Part shown: one piece after another, positions 20,510 through 31,100 of the stretch | Position numbering within the stretch: the stretch's first letter is position 1 | How the letters are laid out: each line of letters begins with the position of its first letter | Source: Aplidium turbinatum | Lineage: Eukaryota; Chordata; Ascidiacea; Aplousobranchia; Polyclinidae | Assembly (NCBI GenBank): GCA_918807975.1 | Contig: OU964921.1 | Location: 7,969,498-8,033,497 of the forward strand | DNA: 64,000 nucleotides | Direction: 5' to 3' | The notes under the pieces: generated by a model | Databases searched by the model: none | What the model saw: the letters and a program-made list of their open reading frames with translations, nothing else | What the model was told of the DNA's origin: nothing | Made by a program: the position numbers and the translations under genes

Positions 20510-21292
20510 AAAAACAAACTGAAAACTAAGTTAACCCATGCTTCTCTACAACCAATCGACGAATCCATTCCTTTTACTGTAGAAACAGATAATAATAATA
20601 ATGTTATGGTTTTATTTATTGTCGCTCTACAACAGCTAAGGTCTTTTAGCGATAGGGCTCATTTTTAATTTGTATCAGGTTTACGATGTTATCACATTAT
20701 TACCCGACTCATTCTCACTGTGCCATGCAGGATAGAACACAATCGGTACCGTTTTTTGAAGTCTTCGGTTTGACCCGACCTGGAATCGATCTCAGATCTC
20801 TCAGCACTAGAGCCGAAGGCGAAACCACTCGGCCACTGAGCTGGTTGTAGAAACAGATGCTTCAGACTTTGCCATTGCCGCAACATTAAACCAAAACGGC
20901 CGTCCTGTGGCATTTCACGCGCGAACTTTATCAACCTCGGAGCAAATGCATTCAGCAATTGAAAAGGAAGCCTACGCAATTGTAGAAGCATTGAGAAAGT
21001 GGAAGCATTTACTGCTGGGAAGACACTTTAACTTGATTACGGACCGAAGAAGCGTATCCTTTATGTTCGATTTAAAACATCCTTCCAAGGTAAAAAATTT
21101 TAAAATACAACGTTGGCGTTTGGAGCTTTCACCTTATAACTTCTCTACCGTTTACAAGCCAGGAAATAAAAACACTGCACCTGACACCTTCTCTAGAGCA
21201 ACATCTGCATCTGTGACAACAACATCAGAAGCCGTTCTAAAATTGCTACATGAATCACTTTGCCATCCTGGTATTACACGATTGTGGCATTA
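20510..21292 (+). mobile_element. Ty3/Gypsy retrotransposon fossil fragment (RNase H and start of integrase)
   Basis: Encodes a Gypsy RNase H region (TDASDFAIAATLNQNGRPVA, SAIEKEAYAIVEALRKWKHL, ITDRRS) and the beginning of the integrase zinc-binding part (LLHESLCHPGITRLWH). Both flanks of the element are missing. A family-A SINE is inserted within the RNase H region. A partial, inactive copy; a relation to the element at 1-2092 is possible but untested. Confidence 0.85.
20591..20845 (-). repeat. SINE family A, copy 2, inserted in a Gypsy fossil
   Basis: Flanked by 13-bp duplications TGTAGAAACAGAT (20578-20590 and 20846-20858), the hallmark of LINE-type retroposition. Reads in reverse from tRNA-like head to an (ATT)n tail. 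Strongly similar to the copy at 35064-35323. Confidence 0.92.
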
Positions 21293-21666
21293 ACGGTTTT
21301 TCGGAACCTAAAAGGTAAGCCTATGCTTGAATAAAATCATATGATTAGCTACTCGCATGTTATATTTAGATAACTTAATAACAATTAATTCATAATGGGG
21401 CGACTATTGAGGCGTACATGTTGTGTGATGAATTGCAATTATTACTTGCTCGTTGCTCCTTGCCAAAGATATGATCAATGTGTATTGTGTAGTCTTGTAC
21501 ACTTTTGCAGTTGGTTACTTGATATGAATGTCGATTGTTCATTGCAAGAATTTATCAGTTTTTCATACAATGAACGGAATGACTTGTGAAACTTGACTAA
21601 ACTTCTTAAATCAATTTAGCAATAACAGTTATTCAGTTATCAAGAAGATTGTCGTTATATTTACAC

Positions 21667-23233
21667 CAGGGGTGTGTAACCTGCGGCCCGCGGGCCAAAT
21701 GTGGCCCGCGAAGAAAAATTGTGTGGCCCGCGAAGATGTGCTAATTTTGAATTGTGTTCGGCCCGCAAAACGTGTTTATAATTTAGTTTAGTCTGGCACG
21801 TGCGAACAATTCATTATAGAGTGGATTATTGTACATTTCGCACCTTCTCTTAACTATTTTAGAAATCTCCCACCGGCCACCGCTCATCCGATTGTATTTA
21901 ATTATTTGGAACGTCAGTAGATCAGAGGCACAGCTTGCACAGAGAATAGCTGAACTATGAAACCGTATTCTGACTGTAATTGTGAAGCAGTGTCTTATCG
22001 ATGTCGCAGAAGAAATGTGCCCTAAAATGAAGGGTGAGTTCGAGAAAATATGTCTGTCACGGTGGACGATAGCGAGGCGTAGGCTATAGATGATTTTGCT
22101 TGTGATATTAGTGACACTCTCAGAGATAAGGTGAAGAACTTTGTTTCATGGAGTTTTGCGATCGATGAAAATACGGACCAGAAGGATAGCACAGTTGGCC
22201 ATATTTGTAAAAGGAGTGTACAAAAACTTGAACGAAACGGAAGAGCTTCTGTCACTACAGTCAATGAAAGGCACGACAAGTTACTGGTGCTGACATTTTT
22301 ACTGAAGTAATTGATGCTTTTGACAAGTTCGAACTGGACTTGTCCAGCTTATGCAGAATCGCAAATGATGGTGCTTGATCCATGTCCGGAACTAGCATTG
22401 GATTCATAGGTCTCTTGAAGTCTGCCTTGAGGGAGAGAAAAATCAATGATGACATAGCAATTTTTTATTGCAAGTTATCATTCACTAGAAAAACCTGTGC
22501 GCAAAATCCTTGAAGTTCAAACACGTCTTGAGTCCGGTTATTACGGCAGTAATTTCATTCGAGCACGAGGGCTCAACCATCGTCAGTTTCAAAAGTTTCT
22601 GGATGATCTCAACACGGCACATAAAGATCTACTGTACTTTTCCGAGGTGCGTTGGTTAAGCAAGGGCTGCATGTTGCAACGATTTTATGAACTGCTGAAA
22701 GAAGTCGTGCATTTTTTGATTTTTACCGAAAACATCTCAACCAAGATGACTATCCACATTTGAAAAAATTCATGACTTCAAAATGACTCTTTTTGGCTCA
22801 ACGTAGTCTATTTGTGCGAACAATTTTTTTCTAAAATTGGCGTCATAAAATATCCCTATCGATCGGTTCTGACAGGCGAACACCTGGAAAATGGACTTCG
22901 AATTGCGAGCACTTCCATTAAAGTAAATTTGAAAAAAGTCGTCGGGAAAAGAAACCAGCTGCAAATTTCTCACTGAACTCGTAGTCGGTGTGACGATAAA
23001 TTTGAATAAGTTAGCAGTTTTCTTCAGAAATTTATGCGTCTTATCTTATTATTTTTGCAAGGAATAACCTCTAATAATGCCATAAGAATAACATGAATAA
23101 CAAACAAACTACTCTTTTGTGCCTGCAACTACTATAAAGCATAATATGTTAAAATGTTAAATAAATGTGCGGCCCGCGGTTTCACCCAGATATTTGTATA
23201 TGGCCCTCCTGTAATAAAGGTTGCACACCCCTG
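21667..23233 (+). mobile_element. hAT transposon, GTF2IRD2/Charlie-type transposase remnant
   Basis: Termini CAGGGGTGTGTAACCTGCGG and GGTTGCACACCCCTG are inverted; ATTTACAC and ATTTTACAC flank it. Reading pieces include FVSWSFAIDENTDQKDS (near 22140) and IRARGLNHRQFQKFLDD then LLYFSEVRWLSKGCMLQRFY (22560-22690), which follow the GTF2IRD2-like hAT order (IDEST, RSRGLNHRQF, YYTEVRWLSRG). Several frame breaks make it inactive. GCGGCCCGCGG-type sub-terminal repeats are present at both ends. Confidence 0.88.
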
Positions 23234-25860
23234 ATTTTACACTATATAGTTTAATAATAGCCTTAATAGTGTTGCCAGATGAGGAATTCTTCCCTAATTT
23301 GAGAAAAGATTAAAGCTGTTGAAAACAAAAACTTGTAGTTTGGAAATTTTTTTTGTCCTGGGCAAAGATCAAAACCTTAATCATATTCCTAACTCTAAAC
23401 CCTACCTTAACCTTTCCTAACTTTAATCCTAACTCTGGCATCACCTGATTGTAACAATGGCATTAAGTGTGGAAAAATAGCCACTTCCTATTAAGAAATA
23501 CAGAAAGCTAGCTAAATCATCAACAACAAAATGGCAAGGCTATTTGCTTTAATTCTGGTCGTTAATGAGACTGTGGCTACTCCTACTACTGTATACACTG
23601 TACAGTGTACAGTATATGATAGTGATCAATGCTTTCAGAGTGCTCAATGTGTTGTGTATTACCATCATGTCTTTTAGGAATTTAATAGGCAAATAACTTA
23701 CTGTAGAACATACTGTACAGTGTACAATACACAACATTATTGCAACAATTTACGTGTCAAAGTTATAGAGCTGGAGAAGTGCTTTATTGGAAAATCAAAA
23801 GAGTCTGATGAATGTCATAAAACGTGGTATACCAAACGACAAGAATTGTTACCCATTGTACACTGCACAGTTGAAATGAAATGAACTAGAACTTGTATAA
23901 TGGAGAGCATGAGTCAAAGTGGAAGATTGCATTTACGACTCAAGTGCAATGATACGTCTTTGCTTTATCATTATTAAGTATACATATTGTGCGATGTGAA
24001 AAGAGCCAAACGAGATGCTGCAATCTCTTACAACTCCATTATGGAGTTAAACTTCCCAAATCACGCCAATCAATTACATTAAATACCCATGGCAAGAAGT
24101 TTGATAGAAACCCACAATGCAATTACACCCGGATTCAAATTATGCATTACTTGCCAAAGAAAAGCAAAAGAAAGCTTGATATTCTAGCCAAGGACAACCC
24201 ATCTGACACGGATGAGTGTGATGATGCATGCTAATCTTCAAGTACATCTGGACTGAAACTGACAGATCAGAATTTGAAATTACAGATAACGAAGGTGCAT
24301 TTGATGCACTTAATGAAAGTCTTTTAAATCAAAATCTGTCACCAATCAAATTGAACATTTACTATGACATCATGATGCATATCATGCTGTGTGATCATGT
24401 ACTTTTTATTAAAAAATCAATAATCAGCAGTGCCCTATTTATGGCATATTCATTTCGCTCTACTACTGTAGAGCATCATTAGTGCGTTAATTGTATGACA
24501 CTTCAAGTCTATTGATTGAAAACATTATGAGTATAGCAATGAAAAATTCATGTCAATTGCAGAAGCTTGCAACGAAACGTATTTATCATACTTTTCTCCA
24601 TGAAGCAGGTGCTTTTCTTGACAGTTTAGCATGCATTAGTTGGGGGAAAAATCTTTTTGCAGATTCGAGATATGGGGCATTGAAATATAGTACCCCAAAC
24701 TTTTGTACAATAAAATAAAGTGTTTTTCTTTGCTTTTTTCACAAATGTAATAACATATTTGAATTCCTTGCCCCAAAAACTATAAGAATACATATTTTTA
24801 TTATTTCTGCATTAGGTATACAAAATAAGAATTCTAAGCTGTTTTTGTGATATGAAAATGGCGCTTCTATTGGCAAAAATATAATCGTCGATATCTTGAA
24901 AACCGCTTGATGGATATTGACAGTGCAAATGCCAATCTTCATCTTTTCCCATTAGCTCTAATATATTAAAAAATGAAGAAATCCTGAGAGGATGGGTTAC
25001 AAAATTTTGACTGTATTATAATAGAATGACCCATACATTACATATTGTCTTTCATTGTGCTTTTGTGTTGTGCTTGTATTTGCGTTACTGACGTTAAATC
25101 AATGTTAATAGTAGCAGATTATGCTGGACAAGAAATATTGTTTTCTTGTGTGCATTTGTACTGTTTCATTTAACACCTTTTATTCCAATGTGTCATTCAT
25201 TGTAAATCGAACATAGAATGCATATAACTTATCAATTAAATTTAAAAAAAAGTGGTTTATTATTTACTGATATGGTATCAATCGAGCAGGATTTAACAAA
25301 ATGGGCAAACAAGCCTTGAAAAGTGTGTTTAGCAAGTTATAGACATGAGTTGTTGTTCGCCTCCAGCTTGGACTCCAGCTCGCACGATGGCAAGGCCTGT
25401 ATTAAGTAAGCCATGGTTCAAGGCATAAGTGAAGTGCCGGCAGGCCTAATCAATAGGCTAAATCATATGTTGCTGTAATTGTTGTGATGTTGTCGGTGCA
25501 CGAAGATTGCGCTTCTTCATGATACAAAGTTTCTTTAGGGAGAGTAGAGCTATTCGCTGTTTCACTGAATGTTAATTAAATTATTCTATTAATCTCACAT
25601 GTTATATTTTTTCAGACGCTAAATGAAGAACTGTAGCATATTCTGCAGTGCTTCCAAATTAACAAAATGTTAGAAACTCCTGTTGGTAAGAAGGCAAAAC
25701 TGAGACATTGCCATTCTATTGAAACAATATGTGTATGATGTTTTGTTAAAATAAAATTATGTGTATTCAAGTAGTTAAGATTGAGCGTGCATATTAAGAG
25801 GGTTTGCTTAATTAGTTAACTACGTATTACTTCATCAAGGAATAAGATTGAACACGCCCT
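23234..25860. other. AT-rich region with unidentified reading frames
   Basis: No recognised gene. A palindrome-rich stretch near 23580-23730 repeats ACTGTACAGTGTACA. An 81-residue frame at 23989-24234 (RKLDILAKDNPSDTDECDD) and frames to 24718 could be remnants of a multi-kilobase element, since the codon pattern and later AT-rich non-coding tail look transposon-like, but I recognise no motif. CCTAACTCTAAACCCTACC near 23390 is weakly telomere-like. Confidence 0.3.
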
Positions 25861-25879
25861 TCAGTTTTCTTACCTATGT

Positions 25880-26255
25880 GCAATACAGTTTCGACTAGTG
25901 GCGTTCATGAGGCGTCAACATAGCAAAGTGGTCCATGACCATCGGATATTTATTTTTTAAACATGGTCCATGGGCCAAAAAAGGTTGAGAATCCCTGGCC
26001 TACACTGATCAAAGCCCATATTAAAAATAAAGGCTTGATCTCAATCTCACTGGCCATCTTCGGAAACGAAGGCGAACATCAGTAGGTTTCGAATACCATT
26101 AGCTTGTTTTCAGTTTTCATTCCAATTAAAACTTTCTATAAATATCACAAATGTATATTCCGCACAGTTTATCACTTTAACCGGGAAGGGTTGCGGAAAA
26201 TTTTTGGAGATTAAATGGGGTCGCGTGAGTAAAAATTTGTGAAGCCCTGCATTAT
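25880..26255. mobile_element. Two hAT terminal fragments
   Basis: GGTTGAGAATCCCTG at about 25990-26004, next to GGTCCATGGGCCAAAAA, reads in reverse as the hAT end CAGGGATTCTCAACC. GTGAAGCCCTG at about 26240-26250, next to GGGGTCGCGTGAGTAAAAAT, reads in reverse as CAGGGCTTCACAAATT. Neither partner end was found. Confidence 0.55.
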
Positions 26256-26954
26256 AACATGTCTGTATGTTTTATTAAAAAGTATGGCTGAGTGTTTATG
26301 CAAAAAAAGCTTTTTACAGTTACATTGTAGCCTTTATCAGTTCTTACTTTTGTGTCAGGTTGAAGAAATGGATGAAAAAGGAACTTTCATGCATGTTGGT
26401 TCGATAGCTTGAAATTGTTCATGATGCAAGGGTTTATGCCAACTGCTACGTTTACAAAGCCTTTTCTCAGAAACTGATTTCCTCTTGATTTGTTGGATCA
26501 ACCTTACAGTACATGTGTAGCCTATTGGTTCTTGTTTTCCTGTATTGTTGTGAAGCATGCTGCAAGGGTATATAAACCCTACTTTACATTCATGCATTGT
26601 TGGTCTGCTGGTTGTAGATTATTTTTCAAACGTTTTATTTCTGTGTGAAAAAAGACGTTGATTAGTGTTTATGCGTCTCTGTGCTGTATGTTGTCATAGG
26701 CTACTCCACACCAATTGTGTGACTATTCTCAGCGTCCGAAAAACAAAAAAAAAATACGAATATGTACAGGAGGTTATTATTTTACTGTGCAATCAGTGAG
26801 TTCATTCATCAAACTAGACAAATAATTACTCTTAGAATATATCATCAGAAATACATCACCCGAGATTTCGGTTTCAGTTCTGTGTCGGGCAGACGAAGCG
26901 GAACGGAAAATTTTGATTTTAGACACAATGAAACGTCATGTAATCGTGGGTCTG

Positions 26955-27150
26955 CTACTATTCGGTGAGTCCGATTCGGTGAGTCCGATTTGGTGAGTCC
27001 AATTCGGTGAGTTCCTAACCTCTAACCCCTAACCCTAACTCCTAACCCCTAACCCTAAAACGGCAATGATAATTAGGCTACGGTACCCAATAATTTAAAA
27101 AAAAATTGAAAAAATCCCCCGTTAAGGGATCGGACTCACCGAAACGGGCC
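26955..27150. repeat. Tandem TTCGGTGAGTCCGA units beside telomere-like repeats, with an inverted copy
   Basis: Four units of about 14 bp (TTCGGTGAGTCCGA and variants) at 26960-27011 run into TAACCCCTAACCCTAACTCC at 27020-27056, and GGATCGGACTCACCGAAACG occurs inverted at 27127-27146. The arrangement looks like a small foldback element. Confidence 0.65.
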
Positions 27151-27159
27151 ATTCCGTGT

Positions 27160-28065
27160 AGCCTAATCGTAGCCTTAGCCTCTGGATCGATTATGTCTAG
27201 GCATTAGACTAGACTGCACTCATACGATACTACATATGCAGTTATCGACTTAACATCAAAGAACGGCAGTCTAACATTATTGAAAGCATGATTGAAACAC
27301 AAGCATGAGCAGCAATATTTGTGTATACTGGCAATATACACAAATATGATTTTTTCAAAGTGACAGAATAAAAATGGCTACGGAGAGGAAAATAAAAACA
27401 CATTTCGTTTTAACCCCTTGAAGGTTTGGGGGGGCTATCAATTCAACTTTTTTGTATCAACAGTTGTATCTCTAAAACCACTGAGGCTGCGACTACGAGA
27501 TTTCTTGATTTTTCTATCGTTTATTCACCTCTATTGAGCTGAAAGTTTGAGCGAATAAAGGTTATAAATTGAGACATATAAGGCATTTCTCCGCACATCC
27601 TCTGAAATATTTCATAATCTATTGTTCAAAATTTTCCCATTAGCTGGATGAAAGTCATTAACTTTCCCCATTTCTCGTTAATCTTAACTGTTTCACAGCG
27701 TGAAGGGAATTGGCTGTTTGTAAAATTATGTAAAAAAAATGTAATCACAACATTGCAATGCATGTTCTTCATTTGACACCGTGCCTTAAAAAATAACAGA
27801 GATATCACTCCTAAAGCATAAGAAGAATCGACAGCACCCACCCCCCAAACTGAGCAAGACTCAAGGAGCCCAACCTTCTAAGGGTTAAAGCTTGTAGTTT
27901 ATCTTATCTGAAGCCATCTAAAGCTATCATTCTAAAGCTATCAGAACTATTTGCAGTTTAACTATAAGACCAACCGTTCTCCACAACGTGGTGGAGAAGT
28001 GGCAACTACACATGTTACATATATACATATCATCCACTAGGCTATACCATAGCCTAATCCACGGA
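27160..28065. other. No gene recognised
   Basis: Unremarkable AT-rich sequence. It is presumably downstream flank of the minus-strand coiled-coil gene that stops at 28070. Confidence 0.4.
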
Positions 28066-28069
28066 TGAT

Positions 28070-28120
28070 TTACTTAGTCACGCCACGCTGAGTATCCTCC
28101 TCTTTGGGCATGACGATGAC
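28070..28120 (-). CDS. Candidate terminal exon of the coiled-coil gene
   Basis: Minus-strand VIVMPKEEDTQRGVTK then TAA, after a strong acceptor. The short, hydrophilic, threonine-ended tail gives no family clue. Confidence 0.4.
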   Translation of the reverse strand, partial: VIVMPKEEDTQRGVTK

Positions 28121-31100
28121 CTGAAAAACACAACAAAGTATTAACCTCATGAAATCATGTGACAACGAGGTAGTTTCCCTCTCTGAGAAGACGTTTTCCA
28201 GTCAACAGAGCGAAAAAGTTTGAAAGGTCTGCAAATCGACAAATTTAATAAAAAAGACGTCTGTTACATTTCTTTCTCGGCAGTCGAGGGGTAAGAATTG
28301 ACAGCGATAGACACGTGTTTCGCCCATGAGGCTAAGCTCATCAGCATCGCACCACCAATTCATGCCACATAGTTCTCAACCGCTGCTTTTGTCAGTCAAT
28401 CGAATCCTTGCCTTTGTGGAAAGAAGACAACTAAACCATCTGTCGCCAAGGATATGCAATGTTGAGAAGGAGCGATTTTCCTTGCGTCAGCACACTACCT
28501 GTCTAGTGTCTACTTGTACTCATTATCGAACAGCGAGCATTGTGTTTTGCTAATCATACCGGTGTAGCCTACAGCCCTACACACTAGCCATTAAAAGACT
28601 TTTCCAAAAACATATGTTTATCGTCAGTCGAGTGTACCAAGAATATTACCGACAGGATGTGCCAAAAAATCGGAGGGGCTGCAGTGAAATTACACAAGCC
28701 GCCATTGTTATCCTATATGCAGGCCTACTTATAGCTTACCCATCTCCGTGTTTAACAACGGATATACTTATGCAGTAAATGAAAGAACAATCCACAATTC
28801 CACCATGGTTGTACATAACGGCATAGGATGGACACGAAATTAAAACTATCAGGAGTCCGCACATAACGACTGAAACAGCTCAAGCTCGAGCAGTCAAAAC
28901 TACAAATGTCGTTTGTTTTCGAAATCGACTTGATTGGAGAAGAAACGTTTTTACGATCAACCGGAAGCAGAACATACTTCAACTGCATGTGAAATGAACA
29001 AATTGGTCTAAAAAGCGACTGCATTGTTAGCATTTAAACTGCTGTTCACAATCTCACCACGAATTCATTGGGCCTTTGCGGCTGTTGGTGTCGAAGAGCC
29101 TGCAACATACCATAGTCAGAGTATTTCAAGTTTTGTGATTTTGTACAAAAACATTTCTTAACAAACATAAAACATAAATTATAATGTGAGTGAAGCTGTA
29201 TGAAGTATGAAGATTGAACATAAAGAAAAAGCAATTCGTTTGGTTATTAACTCCCTTTCAACAAAACAGGCAAAGGTGTTTTCACCCTACTTTTGGATTG
29301 GTTTAGATTTCTGTTCCTTTGTACTTGCACAAATAGGCAAATATTTTCACCAGCTGCAGCAGGAAAGCCCTGATTACCTTCTTATTGCATCTAGCGTTCT
29401 CGAAGTATTGAATTTTTAGCGCTGTTGTGATTGTGCAGTGCAAACATATTGTTCAAAAGTGGTCTTGGGTAGTAGGGCCGTATTAATTTCTCTTCATATT
29501 TCATCCAGGGACCCACTCATTTTAGTTTGTTTAATGTTTGTTTTTGGCTATAGGAAATGAAATAAAAAAAAGTTGCTCCAGAGACTTAATATTCAATGGC
29601 TGAAATCACGCAAGGCCCTATTTACCGCTTCCAAAACCCTGGTTAGTGTGCCCACGTCTGTTTAGGGTCCCACCCAAATTTATACTCAGGCGGTGCAGCG
29701 TTTTATCAATAGCTGTACGGAGAGCCCTATCACTTTAAATTTTATCTGAGATCATTGGTCAGCAAGGGCTGTTTCATGGTAATAATACGAAGATGTTTTA
29801 CAAAGAGTTCAAACGTAGGTTGGTTTATGTACATCAATTGCATGCAAGGGTTAAAAGTGTAGGACCTGAAAGGTCCCCAAGGCGAAAGTGTCTGTACACC
29901 ATAAATGCTTTTCTGTCTCCAAGCAAAGAGTGAGTCCATTACAGATGGGCTCTATGCAAGGGGGGGTTATAGGAAAATTGTTCGTAAACAGTTGTTCGTA
30001 AAACAATTCTTCGTAAACAGTTGTTCGTAAAACAATTCTTCGTAAACAGTTGTTCGTAAAACAATTGTTCGTAAACAGCTGCTGGTGAAATGAAATCCGT
30101 AAAACAATTCTTCGTAAAGCATTTCTTCGTGTGCATCAAATCTCAATTGCATGCACGAAGAAATGCTTTGGAAAGAATTGTTTTACAAAAAATTACTTTT
30201 ACGAAGAATCGTTTACAAAGAATTGCTTACAAAGAATTGTTTAACGAAGAACTGTTTACGAAGAAAACGTTGGACACCCTAAGGGGGGAGGGGGTGAGAG
30301 GCGTGATCACCTCCCCTCCACCCATTGAAGTGGGGGTGAGCAGTGCAAAATCACACGCCCCTGCCATTACAACATTGTGCAACTTTCAGCATTTTTATAC
30401 AACCACAGAACACAAAAATTTGAAATAATTGGTACATACAGCGGCGTACGCAGGGAAGAGGTGGGGGGTTAACCTAACCCCCATTGAGCTTGAATGCTTG
30501 ATATTTCAATTTTTATTGTTTTCTTGCTGATCATGGCTTTATTTCATGTGTTATTTTCTACTTTTTTTCACCAATACAAATAGTTTCCATGCAAATCGAG
30601 TTAGTGAACACGTATTTTGTTGGCGTATTAATAATAGATAAAATATTTGCGACGGAACAAAAGAGTGAAAACTTTTGTAGCTGGGATAAAAAATTATAAT
30701 TTTTTTGCTTGCTTTTGTTGTTTAAAAGCCTAGCACCAGGGGCGTTGACAGAGGGGTCTAGGTGGTACTTTTGGACCTGGGCCCGAATTTAACGCGAACG
30801 GACAGGCGAACTTGATTCTGTTGGGTTTTGAAAAAGAAATGACCGAGAAAATAGACCTGGATGTTTTTATGTACTAGCTAGAATACAAACCAACATGGAA
30901 ATTTTACAAACAAACAAATCAAGAAAATTGAAATATTTTAGCCACATGATTCGCATTAATTCTATTCAAAGACAACTAATAGAAGGAAAAATGAACGGCA
31001 AACAAAATAGGGGCAGACCACCAAGAATTTGGACTCATGATATTGAAGACTGTCAGGACTTGATTACAAAACTGCAGTAGCAAAATCTCACAACCAGGGT

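Noticed and set aside
23989-24718. A multi-exon host gene
   Set aside because: Frames lack convincing splice sites and recognisable motifs; stops are frequent and AT-rich. Left as unidentified.
29939-30152. Repetitive NCFTNNCLRTIV-like open frames
   Set aside because: They arise from the inverted tandem TTCGTAAA array; the repeated residues mirror the DNA repeat and there is no protein signal.
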